DNA of 64,000 nt from assembly GCF_008629655.1 (NCBI RefSeq), contig NZ_VWSG01000008.1, positions 99,117 through 163,116 on the forward strand, in the 5' to 3' direction. Numbering within the stretch: position 1 is the first letter of the stretch; every line of letters starts with the position of its first letter. This document shows, in pieces, positions 28,901 through 36,883 of the stretch. The DNA is from Paenimyroides baculatum (GTDB lineage: Bacteria; Bacteroidota; Bacteroidia; Flavobacteriales; Flavobacteriaceae). The position numbers were made by a program, and so were the translations under genes. The notes under the pieces were generated by a model. It saw only the letters and a program-made list of their open reading frames with translations. It was not told the origin of the DNA and searched no databases.

Positions 28901-31900
28901 CGCCGCTTGGTGACCATGAATAAGTGTATGGAGCAGTTCCGCCCGTTACAACAATACTTGCTGTTCCGTTAGTTCCGCCGTTACATGCCACGTTCGTTTG
29001 AGAAGTGGTTGCGCTCATTGCCGTAGGTTGCGTTACAGTAATTGTTCTTGTAATGGTACATGCATTTGCATCTGTTACCGTTACTGTGTACGTTCCTGCT
29101 GCCAATCCTGTAGCTGTTGCCGCAGTTCCGCCGCTTGGTGACCATGAATAAGTGTATGGAGCAGTTCCTCCCGTTACAACAATACTTGCTGTTCCGTTAG
29201 TTCCGCCGTTACATGCCACGTTCGTTTGAGAAGTGGTTGCGCTCATTGCCGTAGGTTGCGTTACAGTAATTGTTCTTGTACTGGTACATGCATTTGCATC
29301 TGTTACTGTTACTGTGTACGTTCCTGCTGCCAATCCTGTAGCTGTTGCCGCAGTTCCACCGCTTGGTGACCATGAATAAGTGTAAGGTGCTGTTCCTCCC
29401 GTTACAACAATACTTGCTGTTCCGTTAGTTCCGCCGTTACATGCCACGTTCGTTTGAGAAGTGGTTGCACTCATTGCTGTTGGCTGAGTGATCGTTGCAC
29501 TTACTGTTCCCGTACATCCGTTACCATCAGTAATCGTTACCGTGTAAGTCCCAGCTGATAATTCTGTACGATCCTCTGTGGTGATTCCTCCTCCCCAGTT
29601 GAAAGTATAAGGTGCTGTTCCTCCTGTTGGAGTTAAATTAATAGCTCCTGTTGAACCTCCGTTACATGCAATGTTCGTAACTACTGTTGTTCCTGAAATT
29701 GCTGTAGGTTGAGTTATTGTTACCGTTCTTGTAATGGTACATAAGTTAGCATCCGTTACCGTTACGGTATAAGTTCCTGCAACTAATCCTGTAGCTGTTG
29801 CCGCAGTTCCACCGCTCGGTGACCATGAGTAAGTATAAGGTGCTGTTCCTCCCGTTACAACAATACTTGCTGTTCCGTTAGTTCCTCCGTTACATGCCAC
29901 GTTCGTTTGAGAAGTTGTGGCACTCATCGCTGTTGGCTGAGTTACTGTCGCACTTACTGTTCCTGTACATCCGTTTGCATCAGTAATTGTTACTGTGTAA
30001 GTTCCTGCAGCTAAACCTGTACGGTCTTCTGTAGTGATTCCTCCTCCCCAGTTGAAAGTATAAGGTGCTGTTCCTCCGGTTGGAGTTAAGTTAATAGCTC
30101 CTGTAGAATCTCCGTTACATGCAATGTTTGTAACAACCGTTGTTCCTGAAACTGCTGATGCAGGTTGAGTAATTGTTACTGTTCTTGTAATTGTACATGC
30201 ATTAGCATCTGTCACTGTTACCGTGTAAGTTCCTGCGGCTAATCCTGAAGCTGTTGCTGCAGTTCCACCGCTCGGTGACCATGAATAAGTGTAAGGTGCT
30301 GTTCCGCCCGTTACAACAATATTTGCTGTTCCGTTAGATCCTCCGTTACATGAAATGTTTGTTTGAGAAGTTGTTGCACTTATTGCTGTTGGCTGAGTGA
30401 TTGTTACCGTTCTCGTAATTGTACATGCATTAGCATCCGTTACTGTTACTGTATAAGCTCCTGCTGATAATCCTGTTGCTGTTGCTGCTGTTCCACCGCT
30501 CGGTGACCATGAATAAGTGTAAGGTGCTGTTCCTCCCGTTACAACAATACTTGCTGTTCCGTTAGATCCTCCGTTACATGAAATGTTTGTTTGAGAAGTT
30601 GTTGCACTCATTGCTGTTGGCTGAGTGATTGTTACCGTTCTCGTAATTGTACATGCATTAGCATCCGTTACAGTTACTGTGTAAGTTCCTGCTGATAATC
30701 CTGAAGCTGTTGCTGCTGTTCCACCGCTCGGTGACCATGAATAAGTGTAAGGTGCTGTTCCTCCCGTTACAACAATACTTGCTGTTCCGTTAGATCCTCC
30801 GTTACATGAAATGTTTGTTTGAGAAGTTGTTGCACTCATTGCTGTTGGCTGAGTGATTGTTACCGTTCTCGTAATTGTACATGCATTAGCATCCGTTACA
30901 GTTACTGTATAAGTTCCTGCTGCCAATCCTGTAGCTGTTGCTGCAGTTCCACCGCTCGGTGACCATGAATAAGTATAAGGTGCTGTTCCTCCCGTTACAA
31001 CAACACTTGCTGTTCCGTTAGTTCCTCCGTTACATGAAATGTTTGTTTGAGAAGTTGTTGCACTCATTGCTGTTGGCTGAGTGATGGTAGCACTTATTGT
31101 TTTGGTACATCCGTTTGCATCAGTAATGGTTACTGTGTAAGTTCCTGCTGCTAAACCTGTACGATCTTCTGTGGTGATTCCTCCTCCCCAGTTGAAAGTA
31201 TAAGGAGCTGCTCCTCCTGTTGGTGTTAAATTAATAGCTCCTGTAGAACCTCCGTTACATGCAATATTTGTAACTACTGTTGTTCCTGAGATTGCTGTAG
31301 GTTGAGTGATTGTTACTGTTCTTGTGATTGTACATGCATTGGCATCCGTTACTGTTACTGTATAAGTTCCTGCGGCTAAGCCTGAAGCTGTTGCTGCAGT
31401 TCCTCCTGTTGGAGACCATGAGTATGTATAAGGTGCTGTTCCTCCCGTTACAACAATACTTGCTGTTCCGTTAGTTCCTCCGTTACATGAAATATTCGTT
31501 TGAGAAGTCGTTGCACTCATTGCTGTTGGCTGAGTTACAGTAGCACTTACTGTTCCTGTACATCCGTTAGCATCAGTAATGGTTACTGTATAAGTTCCTG
31601 CTGCTAATCCTGTACGATCTTCTGTGGTGATTCCTCCTCCCCAGTTGAAAGTATAAGGCGCTGCTCCACCTGTTGGTGTTAAGTTAATAGCTCCTGTTGA
31701 ACCTCCGTTACATGCAATATTTGTAACTACTGTTGTTCCTGAAATTGCTGTAGGTTGAGTAATTGTTACTGTTCTTGTGATTGTACATGTATTGGCATCT
31801 GTTACAGTTACTGTATACGCTCCTGCTGCCAAACCTGTTGCTGTTGCTGCAGTTCCACCGCTCGGAGACCATGAATAAGTATAAGGTGCTGTTCCTCCCG

Positions 31901-33944
31901 TTACAACAATACTTGCTGTTCCGTTAGTTCCTCCGTTACATGAAATATTTGTTTGAGAAGTTGTTGCACTCATTGCTGTTGGCTGAGTTACAGTAGCACT
32001 TACTGTTCCCGTACATCCGTTAGCATCAGTAATGGTTACTGTGTAAGTTCCAGCTGCTAAGCCTGTACGATCTTCTGTAGTGATTCCACCTCCCCAGTTG
32101 AAAGTATAGGGCGCTGCTCCACCTGTTGGTGTTAAGTTAATAGCTCCGGTTGAACCTCCGTTACATGCAATGTTCGTAACTACTGTTGTTCCTGAAATTG
32201 CTGTAGGTTGAGTTATTGTTACTGTTCTTGTAATGGTACATAAGTTAGCATCCGTTACCGTTACGGTATAAGTTCCTGCAACTAATCCTGTAGCTGTTGC
32301 TGCAGTTCCGCCGCTTGGAGACCATGAATAAGTGTACGGAGCAGTTCCTCCCGTTACAACAATACTTGCTGTTCCGTTCGTTCCTCCGTTACATGCCACA
32401 TTCGTTTGAGAAGTGGTTGCACTCATTGCTGTTGGCTGAGTGATCGTTGCACTTACTGTTCCCGTACATCCGTTTGCATCAGTAATCGTTACCGTATATG
32501 TTCCAGCTGCTAAGCCTGTACGGTCTTCTGTGGTAATTCCTCCTCCCCAGTTGAAAGTATAAGGTGCTGCTCCTCCTGTTGGAGTTAAGTTAATAGCTCC
32601 GGTAGAAACTCCGTTACACGCAATGTTCGTAACTACTGTTGTTCCTGAAATTGCTGTAGGTTGAGTAATGGTAGCAGTTGCTGTAGTAGAACATCCAAGA
32701 TTATCAGTAACTGTTACTGTATAAACTCCGACACCTAATCCTGTAGCTGTTGCCGCAGTTCCACCAGAAGGAGACCAAGAATAACTATACGGCGGAAATC
32801 CTCCTGATGCAGTAACTGTAGCAGTACCATTGTTGCCTCCATTACATGACACATTTGTTTTAGTTGTAGTCGCAGAAAGAGATGAAACCGTTAATGTTGC
32901 ACTATTTGAAGTTGTCGAACCTGAAGAATTAGTTGCAACACAACGATATTGATATCCGCTCATCGTTCCCGTAGCCCCAGTTATCGTAAGTGTAGTTGTT
33001 GTAACTCCCGAAAACGGTGCCCCATTAGCTAAAGCAATAAAACCACTACCTGTATTTTGGTACCATTGATAAGAAGTGGCACCTGTTGCAGTAATAGAAA
33101 ACGTTGTATTTCCGCCAGAACAGATTGTTCTATTTGGTGGATTTCCTGTAATTACCGGCTTACTACCGATAAATTGACACCCTGAGTATGCCGATGTACC
33201 TGCAGAAGCTGAAAGTGACCAGTAAGCCATATTCATTACCGCCAAACGTACTGAACCTGCTGTTGTAGTTGGTGTATCTGTACAGTTAAAATTTCCTGAT
33301 TGAGCAACAGTATTTCCTGATTGCGCCCCTGTATAAAATGCACTTGTACCTCCAACAAGTCCGGGAGGCATTAATGATGAATTGGGACCTGTTGGAACTC
33401 CAACATTCCATCCTGCTGTTGTAGTGGTACCTCCTGGATAATACAAATAATTGATTCCTGCAATACAGTAAGCGCCGCCCGCTGTAATAACTCCGTTTCC
33501 TCCCTGAAATGCAATAATCTGATCCCCAGTATTGGCTAATGAAAGACCATTGAGAGATGAACCATCAGTAAGAGTAACAGTACCATTTGTGGTTGACGTG
33601 CTGGTTACCGGATTATAAGTAGAAGCTACAAGTCCTACTATGTGTACTTCTGTTCCCATGGGAATTGCCGTACTACTTACCCAGGTAATGCCAGATTCTG
33701 ATCCTCCGGCAGCTTGCCATGCTCCAGAGCCGTGATACCCTCTATCGGTAAAGCTAATAGTTGTTCCAGCCGAAATATTTGTAAGCAGAACAAAAGAAAA
33801 CTTGTCTCCCACTCCTGCTAAAGGAGAAGAGTCATAGCTTGTGAAAGCTATATCTCCTGCTGCGAGCGTTGTTTGCGCTACCGTGCTTTGCCGTACAAAC
33901 ATAGTACAGAAAAACACCATAAATAACAGTAATTGTTTTTTCAT
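25905..33944 (-). CDS. Giant SprB-repeat surface adhesin with type IX secretion signal
   Basis: About 2679 residues. Order: signal peptide (MKKQLLLFMVFFCTMFVRQS), an N-terminal beta domain (about 30-270), an Ig-like domain (PPNRTICSGGN), 23 SprB-like repeats of about 76 residues, two near-identical 77-residue HYR-like repeats (ITRECAVIATDIPVPTAVDN), an MBG-like domain (TVYDGTIHKLMVDNL), further Ig-like and cadherin-like segments, and a C-terminal type IX sorting domain (VYPNPVRVNEQLEVVFDY to IVVKQ). SprB proteins are exported by the type IX system and move along the cell surface in gliding or mediate attachment. The frame is open 72 bp upstream to 34016, but ATG 33944 starts the signal peptide. 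Confidence 0.9.
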   Translation of the reverse strand: MKKQLLLFMVFFCTMFVRQSTVAQTTLAAGDIAFTSYDSSPLAGVGDKFSFVLLTNISAGTTISFTDRGYHGSGAWQAAGGSESGITWVSSTAIPMGTEVHIVGLVASTYNPVTSTSTTNGTVTLTDGSSLNGLSLANTGDQIIAFQGGNGVITAGGAYCIAGINYLYYPGGTTTTAGWNVGVPTGPNSSLMPPGLVGGTSAFYTGAQSGNTVAQSGNFNCTDTPTTTAGSVRLAVMNMAYWSLSASAGTSAYSGCQFIGSKPVITGNPPNRTICSGGNTTFSITATGATSYQWYQNTGSGFIALANGAPFSGVTTTTLTITGATGTMSGYQYRCVATNSSGSTTSNSATLTVSSLSATTTKTNVSCNGGNNGTATVTASGGFPPYSYSWSPSGGTAATATGLGVGVYTVTVTDNLGCSTTATATITQPTAISGTTVVTNIACNGVSTGAINLTPTGGAAPYTFNWGGGITTEDRTGLAAGTYTVTITDANGCTGTVSATITQPTAMSATTSQTNVACNGGTNGTASIVVTGGTAPYTYSWSPSGGTAATATGLVAGTYTVTVTDANLCTITRTVTITQPTAISGTTVVTNIACNGGSTGAINLTPTGGAAPYTFNWGGGITTEDRTGLAAGTYTVTITDANGCTGTVSATVTQPTAMSATTSQTNISCNGGTNGTASIVVTGGTAPYTYSWSPSGGTAATATGLAAGAYTVTVTDANTCTITRTVTITQPTAISGTTVVTNIACNGGSTGAINLTPTGGAAPYTFNWGGGITTEDRTGLAAGTYTVTITDANGCTGTVSATVTQPTAMSATTSQTNISCNGGTNGTASIVVTGGTAPYTYSWSPTGGTAATASGLAAGTYTVTVTDANACTITRTVTITQPTAISGTTVVTNIACNGGSTGAINLTPTGGAAPYTFNWGGGITTEDRTGLAAGTYTVTITDANGCTKTISATITQPTAMSATTSQTNISCNGGTNGTASVVVTGGTAPYTYSWSPSGGTAATATGLAAGTYTVTVTDANACTITRTVTITQPTAMSATTSQTNISCNGGSNGTASIVVTGGTAPYTYSWSPSGGTAATASGLSAGTYTVTVTDANACTITRTVTITQPTAMSATTSQTNISCNGGSNGTASIVVTGGTAPYTYSWSPSGGTAATATGLSAGAYTVTVTDANACTITRTVTITQPTAISATTSQTNISCNGGSNGTANIVVTGGTAPYTYSWSPSGGTAATASGLAAGTYTVTVTDANACTITRTVTITQPASAVSGTTVVTNIACNGDSTGAINLTPTGGTAPYTFNWGGGITTEDRTGLAAGTYTVTITDANGCTGTVSATVTQPTAMSATTSQTNVACNGGTNGTASIVVTGGTAPYTYSWSPSGGTAATATGLVAGTYTVTVTDANLCTITRTVTITQPTAISGTTVVTNIACNGGSTGAINLTPTGGTAPYTFNWGGGITTEDRTELSAGTYTVTITDGNGCTGTVSATITQPTAMSATTSQTNVACNGGTNGTASIVVTGGTAPYTYSWSPSGGTAATATGLAAGTYTVTVTDANACTSTRTITVTQPTAMSATTSQTNVACNGGTNGTASIVVTGGTAPYTYSWSPSGGTAATATGLAAGTYTVTVTDANACTITRTITVTQPTAMSATTSQTNVACNGGTNGTASIVVTGGTAPYTYSWSPSGGTAETATGLAAGTYTVTVTDANACTITRTVTITQPTAISGTTVVTNIACNGGSTGAINLTPTGGAAPYTFNWGGGITTEDRTGLAAGTYTVTITDANGCTRNVSATVTQPTAMSATTSQTNISCNGGTNGTASIVVTGGTAPYTYSWSPSGGTAATASGLAAGTYTVTVTDANACTITKTITVTQPTAMSATTSQTNVACNGGTNGTASIVVTGGTAPYTYSWSPSGGTAATATGLAAGTYTVTVTDANACTITRTFTITQPTAMSATTSQTNVACNGGTNGTASIVVTGGTAPYTYSWSPSGGTAATATGLVAGTYTVTVTDANACTITRTVTVTQPAVLVGIMNSTKVSCPGRSDGKASVEVSGGVAPYSYSWNIGGNSAEIINLAQGTYEVLITDSNGCTLSKQIFVDTTTDVTKPVPVVASLPTITRECAVIATDIPVPTAVDNCSGTLTATTTDALVYTQQGTYTVNWTYNDGNGNTATQQQTIIVDDITKPVPVVASLPTITRECAVIATDIPVPTAVDNCSGTLTATTTDALAYTQQGTYTVNWTYNDGNGNTFVQQQTVIVEESPLADILLNDLTTVYDGTIHKLMVDNLPAGAAVSYNITPQAEEANGAVNAGAYTVTAVVIPPASAVNCEAVTLTAELVIEKAMQTIVFDELEVVQLEEAENFQLSAVASSGLPVTYTYTYDQSTPAATVSPQGWVEIIHSGSVLITAQQQGNSNYLPAVSVERRLIIESKDASVQEIVINGVVYTDPDAVIYYMMDCNDTTNEVPVQIDAEYGATVSPARDFVIGIPKPGVYRNTVEVVSEDGTSVQRYQIIVERPFAFDDIVVQKFDNTLLINNNPQTNGGYRFVKYEWYRNDVLIGTEQVYSAGNSKQDVLDENALYSAILTTENGDVIHTCASEITRTNNFKINVYPNPVRVNEQLEVVFDYPASAFKGATASLYTTSGKLLQSVKLNENVSSVKLPAGISEGIYMLVLQIEGRQETVKIVVKQ
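27655..32885 (-). repeat. Tandem SprB-like repeats, two alternating types
   Basis: Twenty-three units of about 228 bp. Two classes are seen. Class A reads SATTSQTN..CNGG..GTASIVVTGG..YSWSPSGG..TVTDANACTITRT; class B reads SGTTVVTNIACNGGSTGAINLTPTGG..FNWGGGITTEDRTGL..DANGCTGTVSA. The order is roughly A B A B A B A B A A A A B A B A A A B A A A plus a divergent last unit. The first and last units are divergent; the 21 inner ones are nearly identical, which points to recent gene conversion or unequal crossing-over. Confidence 0.9.
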
Positions 33945-34367
33945 AAAAAAGTTATAAATTTTAATATATTCCCAATCTTGAGTTTTTATAGAAGTACTTT
34001 GACTTACTATTAACAAATTTTAGTTGAAGCGTATTTATTTTTTCATAGGTCCCTTTTTAGTTAAGATATTATTTAGCAATTGTTATACTGAAAGTCGAAA
34101 AAATTTCCCATACAAACCCAGTAACATGTTTATGCTACAAATGTGGAAATTTTGATAACGTTAACAAAGGATATATAAGGTAGTTTAAGTGTAGTATGTT
34201 AAAATATTTACTACCCGCATGGGTAGCAAAAACACAAAATGTTAAGTATCAAACACTTAATAAAATACTCATAAACCGTGATCTATTTTTAATCCTTTCT
34301 CAATAAAAAAAATGTTTTATTGATAATAATTCAAATAAATAGGTATTTTTGCTTAAAATAACATTTT
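33945..34367. promoter_or_regulatory. Divergent intergenic region with a CTACCC-GCAT-GGGTAG palindrome
   Basis: The 423-bp region separates the adhesin (leftward) and the TPR/LuxR regulator (rightward). A perfect 6-bp inverted repeat with a 4-bp spacer at 34211-34226 is the clearest operator-like site. No other gene is seen. Regulation of the adhesin by the divergent regulator is plausible but unproven. Confidence 0.4.
34320..34351 (+). promoter_or_regulatory. Bacteroidota-type promoter of the TPR/LuxR regulator
   Basis: TATTTTTG (34344-34351) matches the TAnnTTTG -7 element and a TTG at 34320-34322 sits 21 bp upstream as a -33 element; the start codon follows 16 bp after the -7 box. Confidence 0.5.
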
Positions 34368-35588
34368 ATGAAAAAAATTATTACGCTTTTGCTGTTGTTT
34401 TCTACACTTTCCATCTTTGGAAGTACTATTTCTTTAAAAAAATTAAATCAGGAAATAGAACTTTCAAAAAATTTAGGAAATCACGAGGCATGTATCAAAT
34501 TAGTATGTAATTTTTTAGCACAGCCAAATATAACTTCGGCAGAAAAATATGAAGCCTACGTATTAAAATCGGCTATATATAGAAGACTATATAAATACGA
34601 ACATGCACTGCATTTTCTTGACCTGGCTCTTAAAGAAGGTATTAAAGGAGATAACAGGGCTACTGCAGAACAGGAAATAAAGGCTGAAAGGTCATTTATC
34701 TACTTCGATAAGCAGGCATTCGATATGTCCGAAAAACTTACAACCGAATTGGAGGCAACAGGCTACAGAAACCTTGAGCCAAAATACCTTTTATTTCTTT
34801 ATACTCAGAAAGGGTATTTTCTATTAAAGAGAAAAGAGTATGCTGCGTCAGAAAAAATTCTAAACAAGGCATTCAATTTAAGTAAAAGACATTTTCCTAA
34901 AGAGTTGCCTATTATATTCGGAAAACAAATAGAACTATATCATCACACAGGAAATGTAGAGAAAAGGGATTTAACATACAAAGCCGGAATTCAGTCTGCA
35001 AGACAGGCACACAACATCAAATACGAATTCTATTTAGAGGAAGTAATGAAAAACGTATTCAGTAGCAGTAAAGACTATAAGAATGCCTTTTTTCACCAGC
35101 AAAAATGTGATTCACTATTTTCTCTTTACAATTCCAATATAAACAGCAGTAAAGTGGAGCTCTTGGAACAGCAGTTGAAAACACAGGAATATAGTTATAG
35201 CTCGCAAAAAAAGCACTATATGCTGCTAACTATTGCTGTATTTGCACTGCTTTTATTATTACTTCTTTTTATAACCTATAAACTTTATAAAAATACCAAG
35301 CTTAAGAACAAGTTTATAACAGAGGAAAATGAGAGAATACAGAACGAGATAAAATACCACCTGCAAATTTCAGAACAAACACAATCTTCAAATAAAAACA
35401 AGCTAGATGGGTTTCATTTTACCGAACGCCAGCTGCAGATCATCGACTTACTAAAGAAAGGCAAAAGCAATAAGGAAATAGCAGCAGAGCTTTTTATTTC
35501 CGACAATACGGTTAAATACCATCTAAAAATTATTTATAACGTCCTAAACATAAAACAGCGTAATGAGCTTTTAATTATGTATGCGTAA
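34368..35588 (+). CDS. Membrane-anchored TPR protein with C-terminal LuxR-type HTH
   Basis: A 406-residue protein with a signal peptide or anchor (KKIITLLLLFSTLSIFGST), TPR-like helical repeats (about 25-270), a membrane helix near residues 284-304 (LLTIAVFALLLLLLLFITYKLY), a short coiled coil and a LuxR-type HTH at the end (about 345-403, FTERQLQIIDLLKKGKSNKEIAAELF). The topology puts TPRs outside the inner membrane and the DNA-binding domain inside. This architecture is common in Bacteroidota as a one-component transmembrane regulator. It is divergent from the giant adhesin gene. Confidence 0.87.
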   Translation: MKKIITLLLLFSTLSIFGSTISLKKLNQEIELSKNLGNHEACIKLVCNFLAQPNITSAEKYEAYVLKSAIYRRLYKYEHALHFLDLALKEGIKGDNRATAEQEIKAERSFIYFDKQAFDMSEKLTTELEATGYRNLEPKYLLFLYTQKGYFLLKRKEYAASEKILNKAFNLSKRHFPKELPIIFGKQIELYHHTGNVEKRDLTYKAGIQSARQAHNIKYEFYLEEVMKNVFSSSKDYKNAFFHQQKCDSLFSLYNSNINSSKVELLEQQLKTQEYSYSSQKKHYMLLTIAVFALLLLLLLFITYKLYKNTKLKNKFITEENERIQNEIKYHLQISEQTQSSNKNKLDGFHFTERQLQIIDLLKKGKSNKEIAAELFISDNTVKYHLKIIYNVLNIKQRNELLIMYA

Positions 35589-35599
35589 TATTGAGTTTC

Positions 35600-35776
35600 C
35601 TTATCGTTAGATTATAAATCGTCAAAAAAATAATCCTGAAATTTTTCGTGCAATTTTTGCTGATACGCTTATTAAAAACAAGTAAGCCACGCGTTGTATA
35701 TGCCTGTGCATTTAGTGAGTGTTGCCAACCAAACTCACCCTACGGGTGTACAATCACCCTCATAATTGTATTTTTA
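35600..35776 (-). ncRNA. Candidate guide-RNA region 3' of the Cas12f-like gene
   Basis: The 188 bp between the convergent stop codons at 35588 and 35777 read on the minus strand as a structured segment: a GTGAGT/ACTCAC stem (35715-35720 with 35733-35738), two alternative GGGTG/CACCC hairpins (35736-35759) and a GCAA-AAA-TTGC hairpin, ending in a seven-T run at 35623-35629. In TnpB and several Cas12f loci the guide RNA is encoded on the same strand at the 3' end of the nuclease gene, so this is the first place to look. No guide-target match or repeat-antirepeat pair could be confirmed. Confidence 0.35.
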
Positions 35777-36871
35777 TTACATAATAAGTTCAATTCCCGC
35801 CTTATTAGCCTTGTATTTTATTTTCGTCATCAGGTTGTAATAGCTCCAGTTCCTTAACACAAATTCCTCTGTTTTTGCAACCTCCATCTTTTCCTGTTGG
35901 TCAGCCAGAATCAATGTCCCCGCCTTATGTTCCACACATAAATCTATTAACCTTTTACTGTATACGTGCAAACGGTTGTTCACGTAGTTGCTTTCTGCTT
36001 TTTTAAGTTTTTCTGTTGCCTTTAATTTTCTTCTGGTTCCTTTGTCCGATCTGCAATATTGGGCACCTACACGTAAACGTTCAAGAGATGCCTGTATGGC
36101 AAGCCTTCTATAAAGAAATTCTTCCTGCGTACCAATAGTATAGCGTGCCCTACCTATTTTAACAATTAGCGGATATTCAAACGACATGGAAGCTTCTGCA
36201 ATGATTTCCGGTTTAAGTGTGGGCTCTTCCTTCTTTATTTCAAATACAGGCAGCCAGAATACCTTACCGTCATTTATTTTTATATGTGACGAACACATTT
36301 TTATTTCGCCGCTTATCACCTGTTGCAACACCTTGGTTTTTTCTGTCCTACCCTTCCCCAGATAGATTCGGAAAGGTATTGAGAACAGCCTGAAATAGAA
36401 TGTCCTTTTCTCTTCGTTATAACAAAATCCGCCAATACCTTCTAAACCAAAAGGAAATGCCATCGTTTTCTTGAAGTTTTTTATCGATCGCTCCCCTTTA
36501 CAGTAGGCTTCACTTTCTTTTCTAAAAGACGATATTATGGAATTGTTTAAACAAGACAGTATATTCATAGGCATTTCTCCCTTGAAGCGGTCTGATAAGG
36601 CACGGTATGTAGTGTTGATACGCGACCGTGTAAGCATTCCAGCCTCGTGTTTCTTTTCATCTGCCAGTTTATATTGTACCCCCTCGGTCAGGTAAAAGAA
36701 TTCCTTAAGCATTTCCTGCACATAAAGGTGCGATACAATAAGGTTTGCCGCCCGGTAGCATCTGTTGCGCCACCTGTACAGTTTGTCCATTGCCTCTTTC
36801 CGTTCTGCATACGTAGGCAGGTCTACTACGATACGGAACTTATGTGTCAGTTTCATTGTTGTCTTTTCCAT
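35777..36871 (-). CDS. Cas12f-like RNA-guided protein, predicted nuclease-dead
   Basis: A 364-residue protein. Residues 1-215 have the N-terminal WED/REC pattern of TnpB/Cas12f, including SGEIKMCSSHIKINDGKVFWLPVF (188-211). The RuvC half has the Cas12f order EEFLYRR, YCRSDKGTRRKLKATEKLKKAE, NNRLHVYSKRLIDL, HKAGTLILADQ and FVLRNWSYYNLMTKIKYKA. The RuvC-I Asp position reads EASMSFEYPLIV (Ser228 where DLG is expected), the RuvC-II Glu position reads LILADQ (Ala323), and the chain stops at GIELIM, before the zinc finger and RuvC-III Asp. It should bind RNA and DNA but not cut. It follows the sigma gene by 12 bp; M6 is an alternative start. Confidence 0.85.
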   Translation of the reverse strand: MEKTTMKLTHKFRIVVDLPTYAERKEAMDKLYRWRNRCYRAANLIVSHLYVQEMLKEFFYLTEGVQYKLADEKKHEAGMLTRSRINTTYRALSDRFKGEMPMNILSCLNNSIISSFRKESEAYCKGERSIKNFKKTMAFPFGLEGIGGFCYNEEKRTFYFRLFSIPFRIYLGKGRTEKTKVLQQVISGEIKMCSSHIKINDGKVFWLPVFEIKKEEPTLKPEIIAEASMSFEYPLIVKIGRARYTIGTQEEFLYRRLAIQASLERLRVGAQYCRSDKGTRRKLKATEKLKKAESNYVNNRLHVYSKRLIDLCVEHKAGTLILADQQEKMEVAKTEEFVLRNWSYYNLMTKIKYKANKAGIELIM

Positions 36872-36883
36872 AATATCTGGGTA

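Noticed and set aside
27655..32885. Regular 228-bp DNA repeats that might be taken for a CRISPR-like array
   Set aside because: They are codon-in-frame protein repeats of one long gene, without unique spacers.
35700..35776. A frameshifted continuation of the Cas12f-like protein carrying RuvC-III
   Set aside because: None of the three minus-strand frames gives a CxxC zinc motif or the final Asp segment before the convergent gene.
35777..36871. Reading the Cas12f-like gene as an ordinary TnpB of an IS605-type element
   Set aside because: Catalytic positions are lost, the C-terminal zinc region is absent, there is no TnpA, and the gene is in an operon with a sigma factor.
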